Shown in pieces: positions 47,809 through 58,770 of a DNA stretch of 64,000 nt; the first letter of the stretch is position 1, and every line of letters starts with the position of its first letter. The translations under genes were made by a program, and so were the position numbers. Under the pieces are notes generated by a model. It ran no database searches. It was not told the origin of the DNA and saw only the letters and a list, made by a program, of their open reading frames with translations. The DNA is taken from positions 62,987,303-63,051,302 of the forward strand of contig OX381710.1 in NCBI GenBank assembly GCA_947462335.1. The letters are read 5' to 3'. The stretch comes from Harmothoe impar (taxonomy: Eukaryota; Annelida; Polychaeta; Phyllodocida; Polynoidae).

Positions 47809-48913
47809 AGAATCTCGGATTTTATGGCTGCGGATTCCCATTCAGAATCGTTCTGATATTCAGGATAACAGAACGATTCTGAATTCCCCATTCAGAATCG
47901 TTCTGATATCCAGAATATCAGAACGATTTCACCCCCCCAAGTGTGTGGTATGCACCAATATCAGAACGGGAATATCACCTAAAAAGCACGGTGTAAGCCC
48001 ATATCCTATAATAATACTCTTTATTATACGATCGGACGACTCATCGTGCTTTTTAGGTGATATTCCCGTTCTGATATCCCTGCATACCGCACACTTAGCA
48101 AGGTGAAATCGTGCTGATATTCTGGATATCAGAACGATTTGTAATGAGTTACCGGATATCAGAACGATTCTGTCGGAACTCTCGACAGCCATAAAATCCG
48201 AGGATTCATGGAGACTCGAACACGCTACATCAAGACTTGAAGTCCGATGTGCTAACCACCACGCCGTGAAGACGCTGGTGGAGGTGGGTGGCGAAACAAG
48301 GAGTCTACAGGCGGATTTCCAGCCCTGTAGGACCATTATTTACCGAGTTACAGAAGAAAAGGCATTTTTTGGTCTAGTTTCTTTGAAAATCCAAATTTTT
48401 TTCTAATTTCTTTTTTACTATAAAGGTAGAAGTTGGACTTTACTTAGCCTTTCGTTAAAATAATTCTAGGGATTTTTTTTCACATAGAAATAGGCATTTT
48501 GAAAAAGGTTCGTTTCCACCCAGGATCGATCCGGGTACCCATGGTGTGTGAGGCGGCGACGCTAGCTGCCATGCCTATCCGGCTGTGGTGGTTGTGGAGG
48601 GAAACGCTGTGTATATTGCAGTGTATCAGGGAGCAGTTAGTTTTTAAAGCAGCAGGTCGCGCGGCGTAAGTACACTGCTATACGTTAGCACTGAGAGTAT
48701 GTTGGATTTGAAATAATGACCGATCCCCTCACCTCCCCTACTGAAGAGTTCCACCTGGCTCCACCAATCAGCGAGCAGGGTTGGTGGGGTGGTCAAAACA
48801 ACATGGCGCTACTGCTTTGCGAGTGATATTCAGTCAATAATCCTTCAAAATGGCCAAATTAGGACGAATTTAAGGTAATTAAAGACATTTGAATGGAAAT
48901 ATCGTATAATAAA

Positions 48914-49041
48914 CCTAATAATATATGGATATCCCCGAACTTAGGGTGTGTATTCATGAATAACCAACCTCGGTGCTACGCACCTCGGTTCGTTATTCAA
49001 GTATACACACCCTGCGTTCGGGGATATCCATACATTATTGG
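48914..49041. repeat. Terminal hairpin of the palindrome, right
   Basis: The mirror of the left hairpin: CCTAATAATATATGGATATC...GTGTGTATTC and GTATACACAC...GGATATCCATACATTATTGG. The end sequence therefore occurs four times in the element. Confidence 0.85.
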
Positions 49042-49768
49042 TTAAATATCTTGTAGCATTCCCCAGCCAAGCTGCGTGATCCAGATGTCTAAGTGATTTG
49101 CATTCATTAGACATGGGAACGTTACAAAACTTTGTATAACGTTTTTTGTTTACTGGGTAACAACAGTGATGATTCGTTTTGTATTTCTCTCTTGATAAAA
49201 GCAAAATATTGTGCAATCAAAATATTGTGCAGCAGCTATTGGGCTGTAGATACATGGAGGTCTAGGCCTGGGTGGCCTAGAGCCGGAAGAGTTTCTACCC
49301 CTGCTTCAGCTAACTGAAAAGACTACTTTAAATAAACTACATCCCTGTGCATATTTACCAAGAGGAGGGTGTCAATAACAAAGCTTCCCACAATGCCATT
49401 CCATCCTGACAGATTAAGTGAGACCTTTCTTAGGGCTTCGAATATATGGGTTTGGAAATAGGGTGTAAATTGTATTTCAGAGAACTCATTATACCAATAA
49501 CAAGTTACCCAGATAAACATAATAAGTCTTCATCAGGATAAGAATATAGTGTTTTGATATAAATAAACGCTGTCCTTCTACCTCCTTTGTGCACCTTCTT
49601 TGCGCCCTCCATGTTCCTCCTCTGTCTGTCTACATGAGATTACCCGCTTATTTGCTCACCCTGCTATGTATTAAGGCAGGCCATTGACAGCAGCAAAGAG
49701 GTTAAAGCTGGTGCAGATACTCACCTTTTCAGCCGTAGGTCAAACAGTACCATATCTTCAGCCTTCTA

Positions 49769-49922
49769 CACCGTCAGAAGTAACAGTAGCTGCACAGCGA
49801 GTTGTACTGTAGAACTACAGTATAAAAGGAGGGATTTTTGGTTTCAAGACCAAAAATCCCTCCTTTTACACTGTAGTTCTACAGTATAACTCGCTGCGCA
49901 GCTACAGTTACTTCTGACAGTG
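49769..49922. mobile_element. Foldback MITE, CACYGTCAGAAGT ends, TA target
   Basis: It is a nearly perfect hairpin of about 70 bp per arm meeting at GGTTTCAAGACC. The ends CACCGTCAGAAGTAAC and GTTACTTCTGACAGTG are flanked by TA on each side. The end matches that of the 851-bp element at 18601 (CACTGTAAGAAGTTAC) apart from one or two bases, so both belong to one family. Confidence 0.85.
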
Positions 49923-50214
49923 TACTGGGCAACCATACTATTTTTTGATCTAGCTGCGTTAAAACGGTACCAAGATACTTCATTTTGTCACCTTCTACAA
50001 CATATGACATAGCTGTAATGATAAGGTCATTCCCCTCTAGTAGCCTGTAACATCTCGAGTGAGCCACCCCTAGACATACACTGGTATTCATTAGACTCCG
50101 GAGCTTAGTCAGTGGTGGTTAACAATTTAGTCACTATAGTGATTAACCTAGTTGGTCATTTCTTTGGTTCCCCATACAACCAAACATCGTTATTTATTAC
50201 TGTCAGCTGTGTTA

Positions 50215-50322
50215 CCCAGTGGGCACAAAACATTGAATCAACATTGAAAACTGGTTGACAATGTTGATTCAATGTTGATGCAACGTTGATACAACATTGA
50301 ACTGAGTTTTGTGCCCACTGGG
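50215..50322. mobile_element. Foldback MITE, CCCAGTGGGCACAAAAC ends
   Basis: CCCAGTGGGCACAAAACATT and its inverted copy GTTTTGTGCCCACTGGG bound a 108-bp element with internal CAACGTTGATACAACATTGA words. TA flanks both ends. Confidence 0.85.
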
Positions 50323-51523
50323 TAGTATTGACCAACCCAGCATTTCTAACAGGGTTAGTTTTTTTGACTCAGTCCTTTGTCATATTCAGGAATAACAGGC
50401 CTTTGTTTTAGCCTTAGTCATTTTTGAATATCACTTTGTCATTTCGACTAACACTTCCATGACTAACCTGGGATAGTAACTACTGACTAATATAACAGTA
50501 ATGGTGATATATATATATGCCTGTATCATGTCGGCCAAAGAAAATGATGCACCCTGATCAATGAAGAAGCATCTAATAATGAAATGCTGCCTTGAGGCTT
50601 CATGTCGCCCTTCATAGAGGGCTAACTGGCCTCAGGTATGGCCATTGTCCTCATATTTACTTTGCAAAAAAGAATCATTTATTTGGCCTGACTTCTAAAA
50701 TCTCTGTAGGCTGCAAATAAATGTTTGCTCATGTGCAGTGGTGCATGACCAACGTTTACATGGGAGCACGATGTAGCAGGAAGTGACAGAATATAGTCAC
50801 ATCTTCATCACCTACAGGTGTACGTCTCACCCGAGGTACATGTAGAAACTCAACATTGTCATGGCAGTCTGATGAACATCTGATACACGGTAAATGTGAG
50901 TGCTTTTACAATTATCAATATAAAATAGCTGAACACTTTTAGTAAGGACATTTTCATGATAGCTACAAAACAAAATATTTTTAATATTTGCATTTCCTAT
51001 GGAAGATGTGGTAATAGCTGTTGAATTTCATCATTGATTTTATTTGGTATATCATAAAGTACAACATATAAATATAAAATACTATGCCTATTTATGACAT
51101 ATATAAGACAAAGCAATTATAATACAAAAAAATCATTACTTGTTATTATTTCCTTCATGATGAATTGATATTTTGATTGTAATTAATCTAAAGTAGTTGG
51201 CTGTTATAGACCATTGTGTAGATTTCTTTTTGATTTTTGGTTGACACTATGGGTGGAAAATGCCCCCTCTTCTTTATACAATGTACACATTGTGTGGTGG
51301 GCATCTCGCTCTCTATATATGTATAGAAATAAAGGACACCTTATAGAAGTTATGGAAAAGTATTTGATTGATAATACACTATGACCATATTCAGGGCATA
51401 ATATAATGCCCATGTGTAAATACGAGCTCATTTATAGGTCCCGTTATTATGGTTATGCACTTATGTACAGAGAATGAATAAGGTTTAGTTGTATTGTCTT
51501 ATTTTTCAGAAAACTAATGCATC

Positions 51524-54500
51524 ATGTTGATAATCTGTATGATGGTATGTTGTATATTAGGAATGCCCCATAGCAGTGTCTCAGATGTAATAATCTCAAT
51601 TGACACACTGACAGCTGCTACTGAAACAACAACTGATGCTGCAAAGGTGACAACTACAGATCCACAAACCACTACAGTTACAGAGACAACTACAGATCCC
51701 CAAACTACAACAGTCATAGAGACAACTACAGATCCACAAACCACTACAGTTACGGAGACAACTACAGATCCCCAAACTACAACAGTTATGGAGACAACTG
51801 CAGATCTACAAACCACTACAGTTATGGAGACAACTACAGATCCCCAAACTACAACAGTCATAGAGACAACTACAGATCCACAAACCACTACAGTTATGGA
51901 GACAAGTACATATCTACGAACCACTGCAGTTATGGAGACAACTACAGATCCCCAAACTACAACAGTCATAGAGACAAATACAGATAAACAAACCACTACA
52001 GTTATGGAGACAACTACAGATCTTCAAACCACTACAGTTATGGAGAAAACTACAGATCCACAAACCACTACAGTTATGGAGACAACTACAGATCCACAAA
52101 CTACAACAGTCTTAGAGACAACTACAGATCCACAAACCACTACAGTCATAGAGACAACTACAGATGCAGAAACCACAACAGTCTTAGAGACAACTACAGA
52201 TCCACAAACCACTACAGTCATAGAGACAACTACAGATGCAGAAACCACAACAGTTCAGGAGACAACTACAGATCCACAAACCACTACAGTTATGGAGACA
52301 ACTACAGATCCACAATCCACTACAGTCATGGAGACAACTACAGATCCACAAACCACAACAGTCTTAGAGACAACTACAGATCCACAAACCACTACAGTCA
52401 TAGAGACAACTACAGATGCAGAAACCACAACAGTCAAAAAGACAACTACAGATGCAGAAACTACAACACTTATGGAGACAACTACAGATCCACAAACCAC
52501 TACAGTCTTAGAGACAACTACAGATCCACAAACTACAACACTTATGGAGACAACTACAAATCCACAAACCACTACAGTCATAGAGACAACTACAGATGCA
52601 GAAACCACAACAGTCTTAGAGACAACTACAGATCCACAAACCACTACAGTCATAGAGACAACTACAGATCCACCAACCACAACAGTTCAGGAGACAACTA
52701 CAGATCCACAATCCACTACGGTCATGGAGACAACTACAGATCCACAAACCACAACAGTCTTAGAGACAACTACAGATCCACAAACCACTACAGTCATAGA
52801 GACAACTACAGATGCAGAAACCACAACAGTCAAAAAGACAACTACAGATGCAGAAACTACAACACTTATGGAGACAACTACAGATCCACAAACCACTACA
52901 GTCTTAGAGACAACTACAGATCCACAAACTACAACACTTATGGAGACAACTACAAATCCACAAACCACTACAGTTATGGAGACAACTACAAATCCACAAA
53001 CCACTACAGTTATAGAGACAACTACAGATCCACAAACCACAACAGTCTTAGAGACAACTACAGAAACAGAAACTACAACACTTATGGAGACATCTACAGA
53101 TCCACAAACTACAAAACTTATGGAGACAACTACAAATCCACAAACCACTACAGTCTTAGAGACAACTACAGATCCACAAACCACTACAGTCATGGAGACA
53201 ACTACAAATCCACAAACCACTACAGTCATGGAGACAACTACAGATCCACAAACTACAACACTTATGGAGACAACTACAGATCCACAAACCACTACAGTCT
53301 TAGAGACAACTACAGATCCACAAACCACTAAAATCAAACAGACAACTACAAATAAACAAACGACTACAGTTCAGGAGACAACTACAGATCCACAAACCAC
53401 TACAGTCATGGAGACAACTACAGATCCACAAACTACAACACTTATGGAGACAACTACAGATCCACAAACTACAACACTTATGGAGACAACTACAGATGCA
53501 CAAACCACAACAGTCTTAGAGACAACTACAGATCCACAAACCACAACAGTCTTAGAGACAACTACAGATCCACAAACAACAACAATCATAGAGACAACTA
53601 CAGATGCAGAAACCACAACAGTCTTAGAGACAACTACAGATCCACAAACTACAACACTTATGGAGACAACTACAAATCGACAAACCACTACAGTCTTAGA
53701 GACAACTACAGATCAACAAACTACAACAGTCTCAGAGACAACTACAGATGCAGAAACCACAACAGTCATGGAGACAACTACAGATCCACAAACCACTACA
53801 GTCATGGAGACAACTACAGATCCACAAACCACTACAGTTATGGAGACAACCACAAATCCACAAACCACTACAGTTATAGGGACAACTACAGATCAACAAA
53901 CCACAACAGTCTTAGAGACAACTACAGATCCACAAACTACAACAGTCTTAGAGACAACTACAGATGCAGAAACCACAACAGTCATGGAGACAACTACAGA
54001 TCCACAAACCACTACAGTTATGGAGACAACTACAGATCCACAAACTACTACAATCAAACAGACAACTACAGATCCACAAACCACTATAGTCTTAGAGACA
54101 ACTACAGATGCACAAACCACAACAGTCTTAGAGACAACTACAGATGCAGAAACACTTATGGAGACAACTACAGATCCACAAACCACTAAAATCAAACAGA
54201 CAACTACAAATAAACAAACTACTACAGTTCAGGAGACAACTACAGATCCACAAACCACTACAGTCATGGAGACAACTACAGATCCACAAACTACAACACT
54301 TATGGAGACAACTACAGATCCACAAACTACAACACTTATGGAGACAACTACAGATGCACAAACCACAACAGTCTTAGAGACAACTACAGATCCACAAACC
54401 ACAACAGTCTTAGAGACAACTACAGATCCACAAACAACAACAGTCATAGAGACAACTACAGATGCAGAAACCACAACAGTCTTAGAGACAACTACAGATC

Positions 54501-55700
54501 CACAAACTACAACACTTATGGAGACAACTACAAATCGACAAACCACTACAGTCTTAGAGACAACTACAGATCAACAAACTACAACAGTCTCAGAGACAAC
54601 TACAGATGCAGAAACCACAACAGTCATGGAGACAACTACAGATCCACAAACCACTACAGTCATGGAGACAACTACAGATCCACAAACCACTACAGTTATG
54701 GAGACAACCACAAATCCACAAACCACTACAGTTATAGGGACAACTACAGATCAACAAACCACAACAGTCTTAGAGACAACTACAGATCCACAAACTACAA
54801 CAGTCTTAGAGACAACTACAGATGCAGAAACCACAACAGTCATGGAGACAACTACAGATCCACAAACCACTACAGTTATGGAGACAACTACAGATCCACA
54901 AACTACTACAATCAAACAGACAACTACAGATCCACAAACCACTATAGTCTTAGAGACAACTACAGATGCACAAACCACAACAGTCTTAGAGACAACTACA
55001 GATGCAGAAACACTTATGGAGACAACTACAGATCCACAAACCACAACAGTCTTAGAGACGACTACAGATCCACAAACCACAACAGTTATAGAGACAACTT
55101 CAGATGCACAAACCACAACAGTTCAGGAGACAACTACAAATCCACAAACCACTACAGTTATGGAGACAACTACAAATCCACAAACCACTACAGTTATGGA
55201 GACAACTACAGATCCACAAACCACTACAATCATGGAGACAACTACAGATCCACAAACCACAACAGTTTTGGAGACAACTACAGATCCACAAACCACAACA
55301 GTTATGGAGACAACTACAGATCCACAAACCACTACTGTTATGGAGACAACTACAGATCCCCAAACTACAACAGTCATAGAGACAACTACAGATCTACAAA
55401 CCACTACAGTCATAGAATCAACTACAGATCCACAAACTACTACAGTCATGGAGACAACTACAGATCCACAAACTACTACAGTCATGGAGACAACTACAGA
55501 TCCACGAACTGCGACAGTTGTAGAGACAACTACAGTTCCACAAACCACAACAGTCACTGAGACAACTACCTTTTCTTGGACAACTACTATACCAGACATA
55601 ACAACAGCAGCAACAACTACGACAACAACAGCAAAAACAACAACAACCACCAGAACAACTACCACTACCACAACTACATCACCAATATCTGACAGCTCAG
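51524..55700 (+). CDS. Mucin-like Thr-rich repeat exon with signal-peptide-like start
   Basis: The ATG at 51524 follows an acceptor-like TATTTTTCAG (ending 51509) and an in-frame TAA (51515), which favours this ATG as the start. The N-terminus MLIICMMVCCILGMPHSS is a plausible but weakly charged signal peptide. From about residue 40 there are roughly 108 copies of a 12-residue repeat, consensus ETTTDPQTTTVM, encoded by 36-bp units. The Thr density means heavy O-glycosylation is expected, as in mucins. The repeats end near 55560, followed by a Thr run and SPISDSS. The open frame runs on to a stop at 55747, but GACAGCTCAG|GTAAAA at 55700 is a good phase-1 donor. Splicing to 63399-63807 would add a membrane anchor; otherwise the product would be secreted (1407 residues). 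No cysteine-rich mucin domains are seen. Confidence 0.85.
51640..55560 (+). repeat. 36-bp coding minisatellite (about 108 units)
   Basis: The unit is GAGACAACTACAGATCCACA AACCACTACAGTTATG with scattered substitutions. Higher-order duplications are visible: 858 bp (53333 to 54190 versus 54191 to 55048) and 396 bp (around 52431 versus 52827). All length changes keep the frame. Confidence 0.95.
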
Positions 55701-55747
55701 GTAAAAAACTCTTTGCTAGATTCATGTTTGTATTAATATCTAAATAA

Positions 55748-57171
55748 TGCACTAATGTGAAATCCATGACTGGGAATATGGGTCTTACTTTCAGTATAAA
55801 TAAGATCCATTATGCCCATGGTCCCAGTCAGTGGGTTTTACATCCCTATGATTCAAATATATTGTTATTGACTTTTATCCAAATATGTATATATACGCTT
55901 TGCACTTCATTTGTTGAGCTAATGAGATGGCATATTTATTTAACCAAAATGAGAAACAACAAATGAGGTATCTTGACCCCTAAAGGATGTCATGATTTTC
56001 TAATGTCCATAATTGTCGTCTTAAGGTGGCTCGATCCCATGGCAGATACATCCACTGCGCAGTTCCCTGCAGACATACATAGGGAGACTGTAAACTACTT
56101 TTTAAGCACCTGAGCATGTCAATAAGCTATTGGTAATGATATAACTATGTACTCTTATGAAATAGGACAGGTGGCATGGGCAGGATGGGAACCATCAACC
56201 CTCTGCTTTGAAGGCACGCATGCTAGCTCTGTGCTATGCAGTCTGTGATGAGACTTGCCATTCAAATGCCATACATAACTAGCCCCAGTTTATTTCTGTT
56301 TCTTTTCAACATTTTTTTATGTCAAAGGCCCTCAATCGTAGAAATATGCCCGGGACAATGTATGCAAAATAGGTTTTCTGGATAGAGGATATTAAAGCCT
56401 GTACTCTGAGAGAGTTATATGGAAATTTAGCTACTTTTCAATACTATTTTTTGTAGATATGTGGCAAAACACCGTGTGATTTTATCACCGGTCACATAAT
56501 CTTGAGCTTGAATATCTCAAAAAATAGCCCGGGGACCCCCTTATTTTTAGAGATTCTTTGGATAATACACCCCATTGGGGTCTTACTGCTAAAACTTGGT
56601 AGAAATATAACTACTTTAAGACCAAGGGATCGACCCACCTTAATGCGAATAACTTGCTGTGCTGTATTCATGCATAAGCTGAGCCTATATAGGACTGATA
56701 CGGTCCTGAGGGCTTAGCTAGATTCATCAATACAGTACCAGTAAGTAATGCTTTGGTGCATCAAAAACAAGTGTTAAGGCACTATGTTATCCCTAAAAGT
56801 GAAAGACAAGGAGCTTCTTTTAAATACATAGACACAGGTCCACAAGTTTTTGGCTGTTGACTGGGTTATTTCACATGGTCACCTCGGTTTCAACAGAGGG
56901 CCAGAGGGTCAACAAGTGAAATAAACCCAGTCTGAAACAAACGTGCATTCGTTTTTTTTTTCCATGTTTTCAAAATACCAAGAATATGATAGGGGGAGCC
57001 TAAAATAGCTTCCTTCTAGGTCGTGAAATATGGATGAGGGTTATTTCACAGTGTGTGTGAAATACAACTTTCTTCGGTTAAATCAATGAGGCTGTCACAT
57101 TCAATAATGCATCAATACTTATATTCCTTGAACACGTCTAGCTGAAGTGCGACTGTTGATAACCTTCTACT
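55748..57171. other. Intron or intergenic stretch after the mucin exon
   Basis: No feature is supported. Small open frames only; no repeats of note. Confidence 0.5.
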
Positions 57172-57224
57172 ATGGTGGTTATCCTCCATCTTTGCATTTC
57201 TTTTCTGCCTTTTTCGACTTTCTG
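57172..57224 (+). CDS. Possible signal-peptide exon
   Basis: The ATG has a strong start context (A at -3, G at +4) and encodes MVVILHLCISFLPFSTF. A consensus GTAAGT donor (57225) then leaves phase 2. This looks like a first exon encoding a signal peptide. Joined to 57405-57463 it gives Trp and a Ser/Thr-rich stretch. No cDNA-type evidence is available from the sequence alone. Confidence 0.4.
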
Positions 57225-57404
57225 GTAAGTGACATTATGAGATTGGTTTGTGTACATTGAATGAGTTAAATTAACTGATGAGATAATATAGAAAAAGGGC
57301 TTAAACAAGATTAAAGCAAAGTACTGAAACGATTTTATTCATCATACACGTTTTGTATTCTTGAGAAAATAAGATTTTAATTATCAACATGAACGTTATT
57401 TCAG

Positions 57405-57463
57405 GAGTCATACCTGGTATTCATCTTTTACTACAGATGTCCATACTACCATTACTGTCCACT
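57405..57463 (+). CDS. Possible small Thr-rich exon
   Basis: Acceptor TATTTCAG, donor GTAAGT. In phase with 57172-57224 it encodes SHTWYSSFTTDVHTTITVH and leaves phase 1, which fits the exon at 63399. A second frame is also open (with YYRCPYYHYCPL), so the reading frame is not certain. Confidence 0.35.
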
Positions 57464-57599
57464 GTAAGTACTGTATGTGTCATGCATTACTTCTCTCTGG
57501 CCGCTTATTCCATCTGTTAAAGGAAAAGTCAAAACGGTAGTGTCCAAGTGCAAGAATATGATATATATATGTGCATAAATAGATAAGGAAATCTCTTAT

Positions 57600-58262
57600 T
57601 AGTGCATGAGCCAGTGGGGTCAGCCGGTACTGAAATAGGCACGAAGGCTCATGCTATTTTTCTGAAAGCTATATGTCTAGGGATCATATTTTTGTGTGAT
57701 AGCAGTTGGGGCACGGTAGCTTTATAGGCGAAACCAGCCGTCAAAGGTCAAGTTCACGACTGAAACTGGGTTATAGCTAAATTGGGGATTAACTGAGTCT
57801 AGTACATGGTATATGTATGTCAGCCCTTTCATTTTAGGAAATTAGGTACACTGAATTAGGCTTCACCCCTAGAATTACAATTTTGACCTTGGCCCAAGGT
57901 CAAGACCATTATTTTCAAGGTCAAATACAGAAATTTTGGTCAAAATCATAGTTATACTACAGTATTCATCAATATTTTTATAATATGCAAATTATGAGAG
58001 CTCTGGTAATTTGATTAGTGAATTTCATATTATGTGAGTCCAAGGCCTGACTATCTTAAATACTTTTTCTCCTTGGGTGTTACTATGATGACAACCAGTA
58101 AAATCATTTGACCGAATTACCAAATCTGTCACTAACTAGAACTGGCATTTTATATTCTAAGCACACATCCTTCTTAATCTTAATACACACCTACTTCGCC
58201 AGATATTTCATCTCCCACAAGTCAGAGGATGGTCTTGGTCAAGGTTAATGGTATTTGTATAG
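57600..58262 (+). repeat. Inverted duplication, left arm
   Basis: It matches the reverse complement of 61647-62738 over its length, with moderate divergence. Shared blocks include GGCACGAAGGCTCATGCTAT, TTTTGACCTTGG.CCAAGGTCA and TAGACTCAGTTAAT (inverted). A weaker direct repeat of about 510 bp follows at 58261-58770 with the same ACC..GG.CAAGGTCA blocks. Confidence 0.85.
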
Positions 58263-58770
58263 GTCAAAGGTCACCACTTAAGCTTAAGACATGGTTATCT
58301 AAGGCTAGCAGATGTAGTATGTATGCTTGCTTTTTCATTTTTGAGATTTATGTACACCAAACTAGGCGCTACCACTAAGAACAAAGCTATGACCCTGACC
58401 CAGGGTCAAGGCCATTATTTTCAAGTCCAAAGACAGAGATCTATGTTATACATCCATCTTGTTACCCAATATTCTTGTATCACACAGACTATAAAGTTAT
58501 CAATTCTTTAGGAAGCCTCATATATAGGTCCAGTTTTGACCTTTTTAAAACATTTTCCCCTGGATGTCATCATCAAAAAGAGGAATAAACAAAGTTGATC
58601 ACTTTCCAAATCTGTCACTTTGACTAGTATTTTTTGACTGCTTACTCCTGTCCTAGAAACACCCGGGCCCTTCATAAACCTAGGACACAACTACATAACC
58701 AGACAGCTCATCTGTGACAGACCAAAGGATGACCATGGATAAAGGGTAATAAAAGGTGCATGCTGAGTCA
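58261..58770 (+). repeat. Eroded direct copy of the left arm
   Basis: CAGGGTCAAGGCCATTATTTTCAAG, GTACACCAAACTAGGC and CCAAATCTGTCACTTTGACT parallel the order in 57750-58260. It is an older tandem duplication of the same dispersed unit. Confidence 0.6.

Larger units (their letters stand above)
47040..49041. mobile_element. ~2.0 kb near-perfect palindrome bounded by TTAA
   Basis: The left arm (47040-47990) and right arm (48045-49041) are inverted copies over nearly their whole length, around a spacer of about 54 bp. TTAA stands immediately outside both ends (47036-47039 and 49042-49045), as for piggyBac-type insertions. The ends read CCAATAATATATGAATATC and GATATCCATACATTATTGG. The arms share CACCAATCAGCGAGCAGGG, CAAAACAACATGGCGCTACT and many GAACGATTCTGATATC-type hairpins near the middle. 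No transposase is visible and the open frames in the arms mirror each other. It is best read as a large non-autonomous foldback element. Confidence 0.88.
49042..51509. other. Short intergenic stretch before the mucin exon
   Basis: It contains a partial CCAGTAAACAAAA-type MITE (49112-49157) and the foldback MITEs at 49769-49922 and 50215-50322. No gene is supported. Confidence 0.5.

Noticed and set aside
47929..48336. Minus-strand open frames of 135 and 93 codons in the palindrome
   Set aside because: They are mirror images of each other because the arms are inverted copies, and have no recognisable domain.
53337..53687. Antisense Val/Ser/Cys repeat protein genes opposite the mucin exon
   Set aside because: They are shadows created by the 36-bp coding repeat; no start context, splice signals or independent composition.
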